From positions 1 to 34,528 of the forward strand of contig DASRLH010000395.1 in assembly GCA_035648595.1 (NCBI GenBank): a stretch of 34,528 nt of DNA, written 5' to 3'. Position 1 is the stretch's first letter. The number at the start of each line of letters is the position of its first letter. The notes beneath the pieces are model-generated. The model was given only the letters and a program-made list of their open reading frames with translations. It ran no database searches and was not told the origin of the DNA. Shown in pieces: positions 31,879 to 34,528 of the stretch. The position numbers were made by a program, and so were the translations under genes. The stretch comes from RYN-428 sp035648595 (GTDB lineage Bacteria > Planctomycetota > Phycisphaerae > Tepidisphaerales > Tepidisphaeraceae).

Positions 31879-32937
31879 ATGAGCTTTCTGAACGACATGC
31901 TCCGCAACGCGGTAACGATGAAGGCTTCGGACGTTCATGTGAACGTCGGCAGCCCCCCGTTGTTCCGCGTCCACACGATTATCACCCCCAGCGACTTCCC
32001 CATCGTCACGCCCGAAGGCTCGCTGCGGCTGGCCAGGGAAATGATGAACGACAAGCGCTGGGCGGAATTCGAGGAAAAGCGCGACAGCGACTTCTCCTAC
32101 GAAATCCCCGGCCTCAGCCGCTTCCGCGTCAACGCCCACTACCAGCGCAATACCGTGGCGCTTTCGATTCGCGTCATCAATGATAAAGTCCGGCCCCTCG
32201 AGCAGTTGTTGCTGCCCGACATCTGCAACAAGCTGACCTATCTGCCGCGCGGGCTGGTGCTGGTGACCGGGCCGACCGGCTCTGGCAAGAGCACCACGCT
32301 GGCGGGCATGGTCGATGCAATCAACCGCCGCGAGCAGGGCCACATTATCACCCTCGAAGACCCGATCGAATACGCCTTCATCAGCAACAAATGCGCCATC
32401 GAGCAGCGCGAGGTCGGCAGCGACGTGCCCAACTTCGCCAGCGGCCTGCGGCACGTTCTCCGCCAGGACCCGGACACCATTCTGGTCGGCGAAATGCGCG
32501 ACCTGGAAACCGTCAGCGCAGCCATCACCGCCGCCGAGACCGGCCATCTGGTCTTCAGCACATTGCATACGGTCAACGCCCCGCAAACCATTGAGCGTAT
32601 CATCGACGTCTATCCCGCGGACGAGCAAAACCAGATTCGCTCGATGCTCTCCAATACGTTGCAGGCGGTCATCAGCCAGACGCTGTTCAAACGTCACGAT
32701 CAGCCGGGCATGATCCCGGGCCTGGAGATCATGCTGTGCACGCCCGCCGTGCGCAACTGCATCCGCGAGAATCGTATTTTTGAAATTCCGAACATCATCA
32801 CGACCAACCGCCAGCTCGGCATGCAATCGCTGGACGACTCGATCAAGCACCTGTACGTGAACGGGTTTATCAGCAAGGAAGACGCCATCGCCCAGGCCGC
32901 ACATCCAGAGAAACTGGAACGGGCATTGGCAGCTTGA
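31879..32937 (+). CDS. pilT: Type IV pilus retraction ATPase PilT
   Basis: 352 residues from the ATG at 31879, which has GAGG a few bases upstream; an earlier frame start at 31786 merely reads the spacer repeat. PilT signatures: N-terminal DMLRNAVTMKASDVHVNVGSPP, Walker A GPTGSGKS (131-138), Asp box LEDPIEY, Walker B ILVGEMRD (201-208), and His box HLVFSTLHTVNAPQTIERIID. The C-terminal retraction motif reads AVRNCIREN, against AIRNLIRE in the classical enzyme. No zinc cysteines, unlike PilB. The presence of PilT implies retractable pili, hence possible twitching, adhesion or DNA uptake. It lies between pilB and pilC. Confidence 0.95.
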   Translation: MSFLNDMLRNAVTMKASDVHVNVGSPPLFRVHTIITPSDFPIVTPEGSLRLAREMMNDKRWAEFEEKRDSDFSYEIPGLSRFRVNAHYQRNTVALSIRVINDKVRPLEQLLLPDICNKLTYLPRGLVLVTGPTGSGKSTTLAGMVDAINRREQGHIITLEDPIEYAFISNKCAIEQREVGSDVPNFASGLRHVLRQDPDTILVGEMRDLETVSAAITAAETGHLVFSTLHTVNAPQTIERIIDVYPADEQNQIRSMLSNTLQAVISQTLFKRHDQPGMIPGLEIMLCTPAVRNCIRENRIFEIPNIITTNRQLGMQSLDDSIKHLYVNGFISKEDAIAQAAHPEKLERALAA

Positions 32938-33124
32938 ACAGTGCTGAGAGGCGAGTGCTGAGTGCTGGGAAAAGAGATGAGTGCTGAGTGCTGAGAATTG
33001 AGGGATTTTACTTCTCAACTCTCGGCGCTAAACCGGAGCTTAAGGAGGGCTGGGCGCCCGAATGCTGAATTTCTGAGAATCTCCCCTCTCAGCACTCAGC
33101 ACTGGGCACTCAGCACTGGACCCC
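32938..33124. repeat. Operon spacer hairpin repeats between pilT and pilC
   Basis: Two AGTGCTGAG tracts (32940-32967 and 32978-32995) follow the pilT stop. CTCAGCACT tracts at 33088-33117 run up to the pilC start codon and can pair with them. TAAGGAGGG at 33041-33049 is far from the start and is not its ribosome binding site. No Shine-Dalgarno precedes the ATG at 33125. Confidence 0.85.
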
Positions 33125-34339
33125 ATGCCGATTTATCGTTACGAAACCAGCGGCGCCGGCGGAAAGACGTCGGCGGGCGTGATCCAGGCGGCCAACCTCA
33201 CCGCCGCCTCCCAGCAGTTGCGCGCCCGCGGCCAAACGATCCTCGCCCTGGCGCTCTCCGACGGCGCCGGCAAAAAGAAGGGCCAGTTCAGCATCAACTT
33301 TGGCCCCAGCGCCAAGGATATCTCCAGCTTCACCAGCCAGCTTGCCGTCATGATCCGCGCCGGCATCAGCATCCGCGCCGCCATCGAAGGCATCAGCGAG
33401 CAGGTCGTCAATCCCAAGTTCCGCGACATGCTGGTGCAGATGAAACGCGACGTCGAAAGCGGCAAGAGTTTCTCCGACTCCCTGTCCCGCTATCCCAAGA
33501 GCTTTTCGCCGCTCTTCATCAACATGGTGAAGGCGTCCGAACTGTCCGGCGGCTTCGCCAAGATGCTCGACCGCATCGCCGGCTACCTCATCCAGCAGAT
33601 CGAGACGCGCAACATGGTCGTGGGCGCGATGATCTACCCCGCCATCATCGGTCTCATGGCCACCGGCACCACCATCTTCCTGCTGACCTTCGTTTTGCCA
33701 AGATTCATGGTGCTTTTCGCCGGCAAGGAATCCGCGCTGCCGATCACCACCAAAATGCTGCTCGCGCTTTCGAGCTTCATGGTCAGCTACTGGTACATCC
33801 TGTTGTTCGGCGTGGGCGCCACGGTCTGGGGCACGGTGCTCATGCTGCGCACCGATTGGGGACATACCTGGTTTGATAAAGTGAAGTTGATGGTGCCGCT
33901 GTTCAAGAAGATGTTCCGCGCCCTGTACATCAGCCGCAGCCTTCACACCATGGGGCAGTTGGTGAACGCAGGCGTTCCCATTTTGGATACCATCAGCATC
34001 ACCGCCGAGATCAGCGGCAACGTCATGTACCGCCGCATGTGGCGGGCCGTCTACAGCGCCGTCAAGCAAGGCAAGAAAATCTCCGCGCCCCTGGTGAAAA
34101 GCACGTTACTCCCCAAGGCCGTCATCCAGATGATCAGCGCCGGCGAAGAGTCCGGCAAGCTCGGCGAAGTCCTCGACGAAGTCAGCGAATATTACGCCCG
34201 CGAACTCAAGTCCGTCATCAAGAGCGTGACGGCGATGATCGAGCCGCTCATGATTGTCCTCATGGGCAGCGTCGTCGGCTTCATCGCCACCAGTATCATC
34301 CTCCCAATCTTCAAGCTCAGCCAAATCATGGCGAAGTAG
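33125..34339 (+). CDS. pilC: Type IV pilus inner-membrane platform protein PilC (GspF family)
   Basis: 404 residues, polytopic. It begins with the usual MPIYRYETSGAGGKTSAGVIQA (short beta domain). Two T2SSF domains follow, about 65-190 and 268-392, each with the cytoplasmic helical bundle: FTSQLAVMIRAGISIRAAIEGI and ISRSLHTMGQLVNAGVPILDTI. Three membrane helices: GAMIYPAIIGLMATGTTIFLLTFVLP, YWYILLFGVGATVWGTVLML and IEPLMIVLMGSVVGFIATSIILPIF. It forms the rotor-like platform on which PilB and PilT act. Its stop codon lies inside a 20-bp perfect palindrome. Last gene in the window; pilin and secretin genes are not seen here. Confidence 0.95.
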   Translation: MPIYRYETSGAGGKTSAGVIQAANLTAASQQLRARGQTILALALSDGAGKKKGQFSINFGPSAKDISSFTSQLAVMIRAGISIRAAIEGISEQVVNPKFRDMLVQMKRDVESGKSFSDSLSRYPKSFSPLFINMVKASELSGGFAKMLDRIAGYLIQQIETRNMVVGAMIYPAIIGLMATGTTIFLLTFVLPRFMVLFAGKESALPITTKMLLALSSFMVSYWYILLFGVGATVWGTVLMLRTDWGHTWFDKVKLMVPLFKKMFRALYISRSLHTMGQLVNAGVPILDTISITAEISGNVMYRRMWRAVYSAVKQGKKISAPLVKSTLLPKAVIQMISAGEESGKLGEVLDEVSEYYARELKSVIKSVTAMIEPLMIVLMGSVVGFIATSIILPIFKLSQIMAK

Positions 34340-34351
34340 GGCCCTACTTCG
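34332..34351. repeat. Perfect 20-bp palindrome over the pilC stop codon
   Basis: CGAAGTAGGG is followed at once by its own reverse complement, CCCTACTTCG. The TAG stop of pilC is inside the left half. There is no loop and no T-run, so it is not a standard terminator; a protein-binding dyad or a repeat end is more likely. Confidence 0.7.
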
Positions 34352-34528
34352 AGCGGCGGGAAGATTTGCGCAGGGATTCAAAGGCGCAAGGCACAGAGTA
34401 GGGAAGGCTGCCGCGGTGCGGGATCACCCTCCATCTTTTGGCTCTAACTAAGCTTCAATTGGACATTGACATACTCAATTTTCCGTTGGGATATTGAGTT
34501 CTCGTTTGCGACTCCGCGCCTTTGCGGA
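34352..34528. repeat. Non-coding right edge with partial dispersed repeat
   Basis: No gene is seen. GGATTCAAAGGCGCAAGG near 34375 and CTCCGCGCCTTTGCGGA at the window end are inverse-related, suggesting the two ends of another dispersed repeat cut by the boundary. ACTCAAT and ATTGAGT at 34471 and 34494 form a small internal inverted pair. Confidence 0.45.

Overview
The window looks like a piece of a Planctomycetota chromosome, most likely of the Phycisphaerae type. This is inferred from three things seen here: the small CxxCGYxLRG...CPECG zinc-ribbon protein at the left end, the PilM-N-O-P-like-B-T-C gene order at the right end, and gene spacers filled with several families of short non-coding repeats. 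No tRNA, rRNA, CRISPR array, phage gene, transposase or plasmid function was recognised. Coding sequence is GC-rich and the genes appear intact.

Layout. 239-614: two tiny genes, a membrane/zinc-ribbon protein and a membrane peptide. 1120-2226 (-): divergent PurM (AIR synthase) homologue. 2653-4833 (+): secreted S55/SpoIVB-like protein. 5133-7778 (+): secreted beta-propeller protein. 7932-10523 (+): secreted glutaminase-A-like protein. 10822-13827 (-): three overlapping genes for surface-glycan work (GT2 glycosyltransferase, SAM methyltransferase, GT-C membrane glycosyltransferase). 14056-14460 (+): single-domain response regulator, tail-to-tail with bifunctional putA (14375-17530, -). 17820-18377 (-): rfbC (dTDP-rhamnose synthesis). 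18848-22697 (-): oligopeptide ABC transporter (binding protein, two permeases, no ATPases). 23061-24759 (-): FHA protein and an overlapping exported protein, divergent from hemW (24880-26193, +). 26278-34339 (+): type IV pilus operon pilM, pilN, pilO, a PilP-like gene, pilB, pilT, pilC. In that operon PilM/N/O/P-like would form the inner-membrane alignment platform, PilC the platform core, and PilB/PilT the extension and retraction motors.

The most unusual content is non-coding. A BIME/REP-like element of about 100 bp occurs nine times, in both orientations. Each copy has two facing hairpin arms with stem CACGGGC/GCCCGTG and a conserved centre. Two copies lie in frame inside genes (the beta-propeller linker and the N-terminus of the GT-C glycosyltransferase). 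A second system, AGTGCTGAG/CTCAGCACT inverted arms and CAACTGACA-type tracts, sits in the spacers of the pil and opp operons. It keeps the same polarity relative to transcription although the two operons are on opposite strands. A third family, about 170 bp with CACGAAG arms, occurs twice, each time directly abutting a stop codon. These families are the best candidates here for something undescribed.

Limits: everything is read by eye from sequence. Domain names rest on recognised motifs, not on a search, and promoter and terminator calls are largely withheld because no convincing consensus sites were seen.
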